From Paractinoplanes aksuensis (GTDB taxonomy: Bacteria > Actinomycetota > Actinomycetes > Mycobacteriales > Micromonosporaceae): a stretch of DNA of 64,000 nt. This document shows, piece after piece, positions 30,627 through 38,156 of the stretch. Within the stretch, counting starts at the first letter, position 1; every line of letters begins with the position of its first letter. The stretch lies in NCBI RefSeq assembly GCF_024137025.1, contig NZ_JAMYJR010000001.1, positions 1-64,000 of the forward strand, written 5' to 3'. A program made the position numbers and the translations under genes. Under the pieces are notes generated by a model. The model saw nothing but the letters and a program-made list of their open reading frames with translations. It was not told where the DNA came from and did no database searches.

Positions 30627-31972
30627 GACGCCGGCAGCCGTAACGTGAAGGTGCTCCCCTCGCCCGGCGTGGAGTCGGCCCGCAAGCCGCCACCGAGGAT
30701 TCCGGCCAGCCGGCGGGCGTAGGGCAGGCCCAGACCGGTGCCCTTGCCGCTGAGCGCCTTGCTGCCGGGCACCTGATAGAACTCTTCGAAGATGCGTTCG
30801 TGCAGCTCGGGCGGGATTCCGGTGCCCGTGTCGGTGACCGTGAACTCGAGGTCACCGCCGGTTTCGCGTACGGCCAGGCGCACCTCGCCCTCGGCCGTGA
30901 ACTTGAGCGCGTTGGTGAGCAGGTTGCGCAGCACCCGGGTCAGCAGGACCTCGTCGGTGCGCATCGACCCCACGGCCGGCTCGTCGATGCGGAAATCGAC
31001 CTCGGGCCGGGTCGCCAGCGGCCGCAGCGTGCCGCGGAGCTGGCCGAACATCGTCCGCAGGTCGACCTGTTCCCAGTTCGGCTCGAGCCGGCCGGCTTCG
31101 GCCTTGGCCAGGTCGAGCAGGTCGTTGACCAGCGTGAGCAGGTCGCCGGCGGTGGTGCGGATCAGCCCGACCTGCTCGCCCTGCTCGTCGGTGAGCGGGT
31201 CGGAGGCGCCGTCGGCCAGCAGCCGGCTGAGCCCGATGACCGCGGTGACCGGGGCCCGCAGCTCGTGGCTGACGTTGGCCAGGAACCGGCTCTTGGCCTC
31301 GCTGGCCGCGGCCAGCTGCTCGGACTTCTCGTCGAGCTCGGCATACAGCGCCACCACGCCGCGGTTGGTCTCTTCCAGCTCTTCGGAGAGCTGGTGATAG
31401 AGCGCCATCACGCCGCGGTTGGTCTCTTCCAGTTCGGCGTTGAGCCGGGCCAGGTCGTCACGCTGCGAACGCACCTCGTCGAGGGCGGCGATGAGCTGCT
31501 GGTTCTGCACGTGCAGCTCGTCGATCGGGCTGCTCGGGACGTGCCGGCTCAGCCCGGCGCGGATCTCGTCCATCCGATCCGGGGTCAACGGCGGCGCACT
31601 GGCCGGGAGACGTCGGGCCATCCACACGACCGTACCGGTCTCACCGTGCTCGACCTCCAATTTGTCCACCAGGCGGCCGACATGGGCCAGCTCTTCGGAG
31701 AGCCTGGGCCCGCGGTCGGACAACGGTCGGGTGACCGCCACCTGGATGGCGGTGCTTACCCCGTCCAGCCGCACGTCGAACGTCACATCGGCATCGGATC
31801 CATCAGCCATGACCACGCGCCCCACCTCGCTCAGCGCGGTGGCCAGCCGGGTCTGGTCCTGCTGGTCGAGGCCGACCTCGCGGGCCACCTCGCGGCCGAG
31901 CTGGCGGACCACGAAGATGTCCTGCTCCACGCGCAGCCGCATGCGCATCAGCGGCTCCGGGCCGACAGTCAT
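30623..31972 (-). CDS. Histidine kinase with degenerate RsbT-like N-terminal domain
   Basis: 449 residues, no membrane segment. Residues 1-120 resemble an RsbT/RsbW-type ATPase (MRLRVEQDIFVVRQLGREVAREVGL...TRLATALSEVGRVV) but lack the Asn of the N-box and the G-boxes, so this part probably binds protein rather than ATP. A coiled coil with two similar units (ELEETNRGVMALYHQL and ELEETNRGVVALYAEL) follows. HisKA has the phosphorylated His in FLANVSHELRAPVTAV (near 238), then HATPase with LLTNALKF, DTGTGIPPE and GKGTGLGLPYARRL. The operon neighbours indicate that it senses stressosome state and feeds the next gene, a response regulator. Confidence 0.92.
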   Translation of the reverse strand: MTVGPEPLMRMRLRVEQDIFVVRQLGREVAREVGLDQQDQTRLATALSEVGRVVMADGSDADVTFDVRLDGVSTAIQVAVTRPLSDRGPRLSEELAHVGRLVDKLEVEHGETGTVVWMARRLPASAPPLTPDRMDEIRAGLSRHVPSSPIDELHVQNQQLIAALDEVRSQRDDLARLNAELEETNRGVMALYHQLSEELEETNRGVVALYAELDEKSEQLAAASEAKSRFLANVSHELRAPVTAVIGLSRLLADGASDPLTDEQGEQVGLIRTTAGDLLTLVNDLLDLAKAEAGRLEPNWEQVDLRTMFGQLRGTLRPLATRPEVDFRIDEPAVGSMRTDEVLLTRVLRNLLTNALKFTAEGEVRLAVRETGGDLEFTVTDTGTGIPPELHERIFEEFYQVPGSKALSGKGTGLGLPYARRLAGILGGGLRADSTPGEGSTFTLRLPAS

Positions 31973-33000
31973 GGCAGCCGGGCCACGAGCACGCCGGCGT
32001 CGTCCCGGCGCGTCCCGGCGTCCCGCAGCACGGTCGCCGCGATCACCAACGGCGAGCGGGTGAACAGACCGGGGTACTCGGCCGTGTTCCAGCGGTCGAC
32101 CACGCCGTCGGAGTGCATCAGCACTATCGCGTCGGGGGTGATCGGGTAGTCGTACTCCCGGACCTGGCGACGCTGGTGACCGGCGATGCCGGGCAGAGAG
32201 ATCATGCCCCGGCGCGGGCCTACCGGGGGAATGATGGTGCCGGAGATGTTGCCGAGGCCGGCGTAGCGGACCAGGCCGGCGTCCGGATCGAGCTCGGCGA
32301 TGGCCACGGCCGCGCCCCGGGTGTGGTTCATCCGGCGGTGCAAGTGCTCCAGCACGGTGGCCGGCGGCGCGACGGGGGCATCGTGGAACGCCCGGATCGC
32401 CTCGTGCGAGGCGGCCGCGGCCAACCCGCCGTGACCCAGACCGTCACACATCATCACCTGGCGGCGGCCCTCCGCGTCGCGCACGGCGAAGGCGTCGCCG
32501 CTGACCGGCTCCCCGGTCAGCGGGCGGGTCAGCCCGGCCGCCCAGGCATCCCGCGGCGGATCTGCGGACCAGACCTGCGCGGTGAGAACAGTGCCCTTCC
32601 CCGGTACGGAGTGCACGTCGTACCAGGAGGCTTGGCGCACGATCGCTCCGAGCCCGATGCCGAGCGTCCCGGACGTGGAATGTCCGTCGCCGACGGAGTG
32701 GACCAGGTCGGCCATGCCCGGCCCGCGGTCGACCGCGACCAGCTCGACGCCGGCCTCCTCAGCCGTGCGTACCGCGCGTACCAGCAGGACACCCTCGTCG
32801 GCGTGCTTGACCAGGTTACCGGCCAGTTCGGCGGCCACTATCGAAAGGTCAGCGACCCGGCGCTCGGGCAGGCCCAGCTCGACGGCGAGTCGCTCGGCCG
32901 ATCGGCGTACGGCGGCGGCGGTCGGGGCGGCCTCGACCCGGAACCAGACTCCCCCGTCGAGAAGTCCCTCGGGTAACGACGCCACCGCGTCTCCGCTCAT
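31969..33000 (-). CDS. HATPase plus PP2C-type phosphatase, RsbX-like role
   Basis: 343 residues. The N-terminal RsbW/RsbT-like ATPase domain (about 15-135) keeps SIVAAELAGNLVKHA, VDRGPGMADL and TLGIGLGAIVRQA. The C-terminal domain (about 150-343) is a compact PP2C/SpoIIE unit with MCDGLGHGGLAAAAS and AIVLMHSDGVVDRW. In Bacillus stressosome loci RsbX resets phosphorylated RsbR and RsbS; this protein stands in the matching position but carries an extra ATPase domain. I chose ATG 33000, which overlaps the rsbT stop; the ORF extends three codons further. Confidence 0.9.
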   Translation of the reverse strand: MSGDAVASLPEGLLDGGVWFRVEAAPTAAAVRRSAERLAVELGLPERRVADLSIVAAELAGNLVKHADEGVLLVRAVRTAEEAGVELVAVDRGPGMADLVHSVGDGHSTSGTLGIGLGAIVRQASWYDVHSVPGKGTVLTAQVWSADPPRDAWAAGLTRPLTGEPVSGDAFAVRDAEGRRQVMMCDGLGHGGLAAAASHEAIRAFHDAPVAPPATVLEHLHRRMNHTRGAAVAIAELDPDAGLVRYAGLGNISGTIIPPVGPRRGMISLPGIAGHQRRQVREYDYPITPDAIVLMHSDGVVDRWNTAEYPGLFTRSPLVIAATVLRDAGTRRDDAGVLVARLP

Positions 33001-33401
33001 CGGCACCACTTGGTCACAGTAATAGTCGTGCCTTCACCCGCCGCGGTGACGATGTCGAATTCGTCGACGAGTCGCCGCGCACCGCTCAGACCGAGACCGA
33101 GGCCGCCGCCGGAGGTGTACCCGTCGGTGAAAGCCAGGTCGAGGTCGGCGATACCCGGCCCCTGGTCGCTGAAAACAATGCGAATGCCCTTGCGCCGGCC
33201 GTTGTCGGTCTGGGCCACCTCGACCCAGCCGCCCCCGCCGTAGACCAGCGTGTTGCGGGCCAGTTCACTGGCCGCGGTGACGAGCTTGGTCTGGTCGACC
33301 AGCGACAGCTTCACCGCCACGGCGAGCGTTCGGACGAGCTGGCGGACCCGGACGACATCCTGGTCGGAGGCGACCTCGATCCGCTGGGCCGGCTCGTTCA
33401 C
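32997..33401 (-). CDS. rsbT: Stressosome serine/threonine kinase RsbT
   Basis: 134 residues, standard for RsbT. ATP-binding features are TAASELARNTLVYG (N-box), FSDQGPGIADLDLA and GGGLGLGLSGARRLVDEF. On stress RsbT phosphorylates RsbS and RsbR, leaves the stressosome and activates a phosphatase. Its stop and start overlap both neighbours by four bases (rsbS upstream, the RsbX-like gene downstream), so stoichiometric synthesis is likely. Confidence 0.93.
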   Translation of the reverse strand: MNEPAQRIEVASDQDVVRVRQLVRTLAVAVKLSLVDQTKLVTAASELARNTLVYGGGGWVEVAQTDNGRRKGIRIVFSDQGPGIADLDLAFTDGYTSGGGLGLGLSGARRLVDEFDIVTAAGEGTTITVTKWCR

Positions 33402-33817
33402 GGTGCCGGAACCACAGGTGTCTCGGCGTTGTCGGGACCGTCCTCGTCCTCGTCCTCGTCCTGGAAACGCTCGCGGGCCAGCAGGTCCATGCCGAGCTCG
33501 ACGTTGAGCGCCGTCCGGATGCCGGGCAGCGACAGGCCCAGCTCGACCAGTGTGATCGCGACCGCGGGCCGCATGCCGACCACCACGGTGTCGGCGTCGA
33601 GCACCTTGGAGATCCCGGCGATCGTGGCCAGGGTGCGGCCCACGAACGAATCGACGATGTCCAGGGCGCTGATGTCGATGATCACGCCGTGGCAGCCGGT
33701 GGCGACGATCCGGTCGGCCAGGTCCTCCTGCAACTGGAGGGCGACCTGGTCCTCCATGTCGATCTGGATCGAGACGAGAAGGATGGCGCCGATCTTGAGG
33801 ATCGGAACACGCTCCAC
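33398..33817 (-). CDS. rsbS: Stressosome scaffold STAS protein RsbS
   Basis: 139 residues. The STAS domain (VPILKIGAILLVSIQIDMEDQVALQLQ, then ISALDIVDSFVGRTLATIA) carries the serine corresponding to Bacillus RsbS Ser59 in the DSF motif (near residue 57). RsbS forms the stressosome core and holds RsbT. The last 25 residues are an acidic tail (QDEDEDEDGPDN), longer than usual. The rsbR stop is one base upstream and the rsbT start overlaps its stop. Confidence 0.93.
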   Translation of the reverse strand: MERVPILKIGAILLVSIQIDMEDQVALQLQEDLADRIVATGCHGVIIDISALDIVDSFVGRTLATIAGISKVLDADTVVVGMRPAVAITLVELGLSLPGIRTALNVELGMDLLARERFQDEDEDEDGPDNAETPVVPAP

Positions 33818-33818
33818 G

Positions 33819-34661
33819 TCAGCGGCCCTTCTTGCTGGTCTGGGCCAGCACGTACCGCAGCGCGTCGGCCAGCGTCGCCTTGGTCGCGATGTCGCCGAAC
33901 TCGATACCGAGCGCGACGATCGTCTGCGCGATCTGCGGGCGGATGCCGGAGATGATGCAGTCGGCGCCCATCAGCCGGGCCGCCACCACGGTCTTCAGGA
34001 TGTGCTGGGCGACCTGGGTGTCGACGGCGGGCACGCCGGTGATGTCGATGATCGCGTACGGCGAGCTGGTGTCGACCAGGGTCTGCAGCAGCCGTTCCAT
34101 GACCACCTGGGCGCGTGCCGAGTCGAGCGTGCCGACCAGCGGGACTGCGACCACACCCTCCCACAGCTTCACCACAGGGGTGGAGAGCTCGAGCAACTGC
34201 TCGGTCTGGTCGGCGATCAGCTCCTCGCGCACCCGCACATAGCTGTCGAAGGTGAACAGCGCCGCCTCGTCGACAAGGGCCGAGAGGGCCACATAGTCAC
34301 GCAGGGTGGAGGCGTTCGTGCTGTCCTGCGCGTCGAGGGTGGCCAGCACTGCCTCTTTGAAGGCGAAGATGCTGACGGCCGTCTCGGTGGCGCTGAAACC
34401 CTGCCGGGCCCGGGTCGACGAGAGCTCGGACAGCTGGGCCCGCAGCTCGGCCGCCGACTCACCGCTCAGGTCTTGGGCCGCGCCGGCCAGCGCCTGCTGG
34501 AAGCCACGGCGCAGCTCGGTGTTCTGCCGCTGGAGCTCGGCCTGACTCAGCCGGCCGCGCAGGGTGGACGCCACCCGTTCGGTCCAGACCGTGACCAGAG
34601 CTTCCTGGTGGTCCTCCAGCACAACGGCGAAGCGGGCCGCCTCATCCGCACTCAGCGCCAC
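33819..34661 (-). CDS. rsbR: Stressosome sensor RsbR (RsbRD-type N terminus plus STAS)
   Basis: 280 residues. The N-terminal helical domain (about 1-150; VLEDHQEALVTVWTERVASTL and FAFKEAVLATLD) is of the RsbRD sensor type rather than a globin or PAS domain. A linker helix (LIADQTEQLLELSTPVVKLWEGV) leads to the C-terminal STAS domain with threonines matching the Bacillus phosphorylation sites in PLVGTLDSARA and VPAVDTQVAQHIL. I chose GTG 34661 because GGGAGG lies five bases upstream; the ORF runs 16 codons further. It is the first gene of a six-gene operon. Confidence 0.9.
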   Translation of the reverse strand: MALSADEAARFAVVLEDHQEALVTVWTERVASTLRGRLSQAELQRQNTELRRGFQQALAGAAQDLSGESAAELRAQLSELSSTRARQGFSATETAVSIFAFKEAVLATLDAQDSTNASTLRDYVALSALVDEAALFTFDSYVRVREELIADQTEQLLELSTPVVKLWEGVVAVPLVGTLDSARAQVVMERLLQTLVDTSSPYAIIDITGVPAVDTQVAQHILKTVVAARLMGADCIISGIRPQIAQTIVALGIEFGDIATKATLADALRYVLAQTSKKGR

Positions 34662-34804
34662 GCTGCCTCCCGACTCGAGTCCTGCCTGCAACGGGCGGGA
34701 CTTTACCATCGCCGGGACTGATGCTTGCTGTCAGCCAAATAAACCCCGTTCTGCGCGCGGCATACCTCTTGGAGTACCGTTCAGCCCATAACTGGAGGTC
34801 CTGA

Positions 34805-35158
34805 ATGTCTCTGACGGTACAAACGGAACAACGCGCCGACATGGTCGTCGTGTCGGTCGCGGGCGAGCTGGACATGGCGACCGCGCCCCAGCTTCAGGAC
34901 CAGATCAGCGACCTGCTGGAGAAGGGGCGCACCCGTCTGGTCTTCGACTTGGCCGAGGTGTCGTTCTGCGACTCCACCGGCCTGTCGGTCTTCGTCCGGG
35001 CCAAGAACAGCACCGACGACGCCGGCGGCACGGTCCGCCTGGCCGCCCCCCAGCGCGGGGTGCTGCGCATCCTCGAGGTCAGCGGCCTGGTCGAGGTGCT
35101 GCGCACCTATCCCACGGTCGACGAGGCGGTCACCGCTCAAGAGCCGGCTCTCGACTGA
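34805..35158 (+). CDS. STAS-domain anti-sigma factor antagonist
   Basis: 117 residues with one STAS domain (VVVSVAGELDMATAPQLQDQI). The phosphorylatable serine is in LAEVSFCDSTGLSVFV (near residue 58). GGAGG (34794-34798) precedes the ATG. It is divergent from the stressosome operon across 143 bases, so it is a natural candidate substrate for the phosphatases made by that operon. This partnership is inferred from position only. Confidence 0.92.
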   Translation: MSLTVQTEQRADMVVVSVAGELDMATAPQLQDQISDLLEKGRTRLVFDLAEVSFCDSTGLSVFVRAKNSTDDAGGTVRLAAPQRGVLRILEVSGLVEVLRTYPTVDEAVTAQEPALD

Positions 35159-35184
35159 TCAAGGCCCTTCCCGGGTCGTCCAGT

Positions 35185-35205
35185 TCGGCGATAGTTTGTC
35201 GCCGA
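35185..35205 (+). other. Hairpin before mscL
   Basis: TCGGCGA (35185-35191) pairs with TCGCCGA (35199-35205) around the loop TAGTTTG. It may end transcription of the STAS gene or form part of the mscL leader; there is no T-run. Confidence 0.4.
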
Positions 35206-35258
35206 GCGGTCGTGGGAACCTGCGGCCGGACTGATACTTCGGCGCGCGGGAGAGCTTC

Positions 35259-35708
35259 GTGGGCAAGATGCTTCAAGGCTTCAAAGACTTCATCATGCGG
35301 GGCAACGTCGTCGACCTCGCGGTCGGCGTCGTCATCGGCGCCGCGTTCACCGGGGTCGTCACCGGCTTCACCAACGGCTTCATCAAGCCGCTGATCCAGC
35401 TCATGGGCGGCGGCAAGGGCTTGGACGCCGGCAAGTTCAAGGTCAACGGCGTCGAGTTCGACTACGCCACGTTCATCAACTCGCTGATCACGTTCCTGAT
35501 CACCGCGGCCGTGCTGTACTTCTTCGTCGTTCTGCCGCTCAACATCCTGGCCGAGCGCCGGCGCCGTGGCGAGGAGCCGCCGCCGAAGGCCCCCGCCGAG
35601 GACATCGTGCTGCTCACCCAGATCCGCGACGCTCTCGTGTCATCGTCGTCGCAGACGCGTGGTTACGGCGACACTCCGGGCCGTCACCAGCAGGAACCGC
35701 CCCGCTGA
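35259..35708 (+). CDS. mscL: Large-conductance mechanosensitive channel MscL
   Basis: 149 residues. TM1 is GNVVDLAVGVVIGAAFTGVV with the family pore motif, a periplasmic loop (GKGLDAGKFKVNGVEFDYATF) follows, then TM2 FINSLITFLITAAVLYFFVV. A charged C-terminal helix (EDIVLLTQIRDAL) and a tail of about 25 residues rich in Ser and Gln complete it. The homopentameric channel opens under membrane tension and releases solutes during hypo-osmotic shock. GTG 35259 follows GGGAGAG. Confidence 0.96.
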   Translation: MGKMLQGFKDFIMRGNVVDLAVGVVIGAAFTGVVTGFTNGFIKPLIQLMGGGKGLDAGKFKVNGVEFDYATFINSLITFLITAAVLYFFVVLPLNILAERRRRGEEPPPKAPAEDIVLLTQIRDALVSSSSQTRGYGDTPGRHQQEPPR

Positions 35709-35739
35709 CTTCCGTCAAAAAGATCATCCCCACTCGGCG

Positions 35740-35763
35740 CGTATCGAACAGATGTTCGATACG
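35740..35763. promoter_or_regulatory. LexA (SOS) box
   Basis: Perfect inverted repeat with 11-bp arms, CGTATCGAACA and TGTTCGATACG, around GA. The core CGAACAGATGTTCG (35745-35758) matches the Gram-positive LexA consensus CGAAC-RNRY-GTTCG at every fixed position. It ends eight bases before the ATG of the 77-residue gene at 35772, so that gene is probably repressed by LexA and induced by DNA damage. Confidence 0.8.
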
Positions 35764-35771
35764 CTGCCGGA

Positions 35772-36005
35772 ATGGAGCAGCGCAAACACTGGTGGAACGG
35801 TAAGTGGGGCCGCGCCGCCCGCAAAGATGTCTACCTGCGGGTGAGTGGCGACCAGTGGTATGTCGAGCAGCGCGCGGGCGGCACCGACGGCGTCTCCCAC
35901 TTCTTCGAGTACGAGTCGGAAGAGGCGGCGCTGGACACCGTCCGCGCGCTTCTAGCTGCTCCGGGTGACTGGCGGGAGCTCTCCGTCCGCCCACCCACCC
36001 GCTGA
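35772..36005 (+). CDS. Small conserved-looking protein, probably SOS-induced
   Basis: 77 residues, charged and Trp-rich (EQRKHWWNGKWGRAARKDVYLRV, then DQWYVEQRAGG). No signal peptide or membrane segment. It has a compact alpha/beta appearance and no motif that I recognise. The ATG lies eight bases after a near-ideal LexA palindrome; there is little room for a ribosome site between them, so translation may start on a short or leaderless mRNA. It stands alone, 63 bases after mscL. A DNA-damage role is inferred only from the operator. Confidence 0.75.
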   Translation: MEQRKHWWNGKWGRAARKDVYLRVSGDQWYVEQRAGGTDGVSHFFEYESEEAALDTVRALLAAPGDWRELSVRPPTR

Positions 36006-36101
36006 CCCACCCTCACCGGCCCGCTCCAGGCCGATCGCCACCACCGTACGAACGACCCGCTCGCGACCAGGCCGAGCGCTGCCTCAATCCCCAGCGTCGG
36101 C

Positions 36102-36184
36102 GAACCGCTCAGCCAACCCGGCACCCGGGGACCGCTCTCCAGTTCAGCACCCTAGGAACCGCTCTCGCAGTTCAGCGCCCGGGG
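36102..36184. repeat. Three imperfect ~27-base tandem repeats
   Basis: Copies at 36102-36130, 36131-36156 and 36157-36184 share ACCGCTC near their start and a GC(A/G)CCC block near their end; copies two and three are closest (CAGTTCAGC in both). They fill the space between two convergent genes. No T-run or clear hairpin is seen. Confidence 0.5.
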
Positions 36185-36189
36185 ACAGC

Positions 36190-37194
36190 TCAGGCGATCT
36201 GGCGTTCCGGGGATGGCTCGGCGCACCGGCAGCCGGGGCTGCAGGTTGCCTGCACCACGGTGAGCTGGGCGGTCATCGGCCCCGGCGGCACCAGGCGCAG
36301 CCCGGGCCGGAACGGCTCGGCGATCGACTCGTCCTCGCCGCTGTCGCCATCACCGAAGCGGGCACGCCACGCACCCCCGCCGGTGGCCCGCGCGCCGGGC
36401 GGCGAGGTGACGAACCCACCCGGGATCCGCGACAGCGCGACGATCAAAAGGTAGCCCAGGATCACGAAGCCGTGGCTGACCAACCGGGCCAGATCCACCC
36501 GGGCCGCGGTGAGGTCGTTGATCGACAGCAGCAGCAACGTCCCGACGAAGGCCGTCAACATGGGCACCAACCCCGACGGCCGCGTACGCCGGAGCGCGAT
36601 GAACAGGTAGCCGGCTCCCACCGCCACGTTCCAGGCCGCCGACTCATGCCACAGATGCCCCGGCGTCGCGTCGAGCCCGGTGTGCACGTGCGCCCCGACA
36701 ACCCCGCCACCGATCTGGTTGAGCCCGAGGATCAGCTGCACCGCCCCCACCACGGCCAGCGCCACGATCAGCGCCCCGGCAATCGGGAGACGCCCCATCG
36801 CGGACAGCCACCGTCCCTTCCCCGAGACCGCCACCGACTCGCTCGCGGCCACACCACCCCGCGCCGAGGGAAGCGCAGTCAGACCGCCTCGCGTCAACGG
36901 CGGCGCAGCCGGGTCGCCCCGCGTCGGAGAGGGCGCGGCCAGGTCGCCCAGCCTCGGGGGTAGCGCGCTCGAGTCGCCGCGCGTCGTGGGCAGCGCAGCC
37001 AGGATGGCCGCGGTCAGGTCGGGTGGCGTGGCCATGCTGGTGCTGGTCAGGCGGTTGACCGTGGCCGCCCGGTCGAGCCATTCCCGGCACCCGGCACAGC
37101 CGGCCAGGTGCGCGTCGACCGCGGGCCGGTCGGCCGGGTCGTCCTCGCCGTCCAGCTGCGCCGAAAGCATCTCGCGCCACCGCTCACAAGCCAT
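36190..37194 (-). CDS. Zinc-finger anti-sigma-like membrane protein
   Basis: 334 residues. The N-terminal zinc-binding anti-sigma domain has Cys3 and HLAGCAGC (His29, Cys33, Cys36), the ZAS pattern. A long linker of Pro/Ala/Arg-rich near-repeats of the type LTRGG follows, then about four or five membrane helices (IAGALIVALAVVGAVQLILG and others). A His-containing segment (AHVHTGLDATPGHLWHESAAW) lies between helices, and the C terminus has CSPGCRCAEP. No sigma factor gene is adjacent, so its partner is elsewhere or lost. The His/Cys content suggests metal sensing, which is a guess. Confidence 0.8.
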   Translation of the reverse strand: MACERWREMLSAQLDGEDDPADRPAVDAHLAGCAGCREWLDRAATVNRLTSTSMATPPDLTAAILAALPTTRGDSSALPPRLGDLAAPSPTRGDPAAPPLTRGGLTALPSARGGVAASESVAVSGKGRWLSAMGRLPIAGALIVALAVVGAVQLILGLNQIGGGVVGAHVHTGLDATPGHLWHESAAWNVAVGAGYLFIALRRTRPSGLVPMLTAFVGTLLLLSINDLTAARVDLARLVSHGFVILGYLLIVALSRIPGGFVTSPPGARATGGGAWRARFGDGDSGEDESIAEPFRPGLRLVPPGPMTAQLTVVQATCSPGCRCAEPSPERQIA

Positions 37195-37223
37195 ACCCCA
37201 TAGTCGCCCAGCGACGGCCCAAA

Positions 37224-37238
37224 GTTCCCAGCGGGAAC
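37224..37238. promoter_or_regulatory. Palindrome upstream of the zinc-finger gene
   Basis: GTTCCC-AGC-GGGAAC, 30 bases before the ATG at 37194. On the minus strand it contributes GGAAC, like an ECF -35 element, with CGACTA about 17 bases later. It could be an operator or part of a sigma-dependent autoregulated promoter. Confidence 0.4.
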
Positions 37239-37289
37239 CTCACACATCGCCGGAACTGTGATCGCCCCCGCCGCAAACGACAAATCCAA

Positions 37290-37385
37290 CGATCTTCCGG
37301 GGTGCCACCGCCTCCCCCGCCCACCCAAGGGACGGGACGAAACTACCCGCTCGTCAAGCGAAACGAGCCCGCGCCGTCCACAGGC
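37290..37385. repeat. Dispersed ~95-bp intergenic repeat, copy B
   Basis: Homologous to 25622-25720 in the same orientation, with the identical 30-base block at 37304-37333. Gaps of a few bases separate the conserved blocks. Here it lies upstream of the zinc-finger gene, unlike copy A, which is between convergent genes, so a shared promoter or terminator role is unlikely. Confidence 0.8.
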
Positions 37386-37517
37386 CCGCATGCTGGCTGC
37401 GCGACCGGGGTCGGCTTGTCCACAGCGCTCGGCGTGGCGCTGTGGGCGGGCGCGCCACAGAATCCGCGCGCGGGCGCATTCGTGCTGCGGCAGACGTCGT
37501 CGACCGGACTGGGCCCG

Positions 37518-38156
37518 TCAGATCAGGCTGGGCGGGCCCTGAACCGTGGGGCGTGGGGGCAGAGCGCCGCTGCCACCGGACAGGCGGCGGCGCTCGCGGA
37601 AGGCGCGCAGATTGGCCGTGTTGCCGCAGGTGCTGACGTCGTGCCAGACGCCGCTGTTGTTGCGGGAGGTGTCGAAGAAGGCGGCCCGGCACTCGATGTT
37701 GTTGCACAGCTTCAGCCGCGGCCACAGCCCGGCCTGCTGGGCCAGCAGCGCCTCGGCCCACAGCGCCGACGCCAGCCACCGTGTGCCGCGCCCCGCGGGC
37801 ACGATGCGCACCCAGCCGTCGGCGTCGGGCACCAGGCTGACCGGCACGTCGGCCGGGGGCAGCGCCCCGGCCGGACCGCTCGTGCCGCCGGCCAGGATCA
37901 CGTTTTCGAAGGTGCTGCGCAGCCGGCGTAGTGAGCGCAGGTCGGACGACGACAGCAGCAGCGTCGGCGCCGGCAGCCCGGACACGCGGGACCAGGTGGC
38001 CAGCGCCTCGGTCAGCCAGCGCTGGGCGTCATCGGGCTCCATCAAGAGGTCGGTGCCGTACGACATGGGCGGGCGAGTGTTCAGCAGCTCTTGCAGGAGC
38101 GCTAAACCGGCAGGGGCCTCTCGCACACCGTGCCTGGCACTGGCCATCCATGACAT
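37518..38156 (-). CDS. CGNR zinc-finger protein (ABATE domain)
   Basis: 212 residues. The N-terminal stress-associated domain (ALLQELLNTRPPMSYGTDLL, then AQRWLTEALATW) precedes the C-terminal CGNR zinc finger: LKLCNNIECRAAFFD, then VWHDVSTCGNTANLRAFRERR. Such proteins are taken to be DNA- or RNA-binding transcription regulators of unknown signal. ATG 38156 follows TACGCT by six bases, consistent with a leaderless mRNA. A stronger ribosome site (GGGAGAGG) instead serves an out-of-frame ATG at 38184. Confidence 0.88.
   Translation of the reverse strand: MSWMASARHGVREAPAGLALLQELLNTRPPMSYGTDLLMEPDDAQRWLTEALATWSRVSGLPAPTLLLSSSDLRSLRRLRSTFENVILAGGTSGPAGALPPADVPVSLVPDADGWVRIVPAGRGTRWLASALWAEALLAQQAGLWPRLKLCNNIECRAAFFDTSRNNSGVWHDVSTCGNTANLRAFRERRRLSGGSGALPPRPTVQGPPSLI

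Larger units (their letters stand above)
37195..37517. other. 323-base intergenic region
   Basis: No gene seen. It holds, in order, a palindrome (37224-37238), copy B of the dispersed repeat (37290-37385) and a DnaA-box-like nonamer TTGTCCACA (37416-37424, the form preferred in Streptomyces). Confidence 0.6.

Noticed and set aside
37411..37424. Replication origin suggested by a DnaA-box-like site
   Set aside because: One or two isolated nonamers without dnaA, dnaN or a box cluster are not enough.
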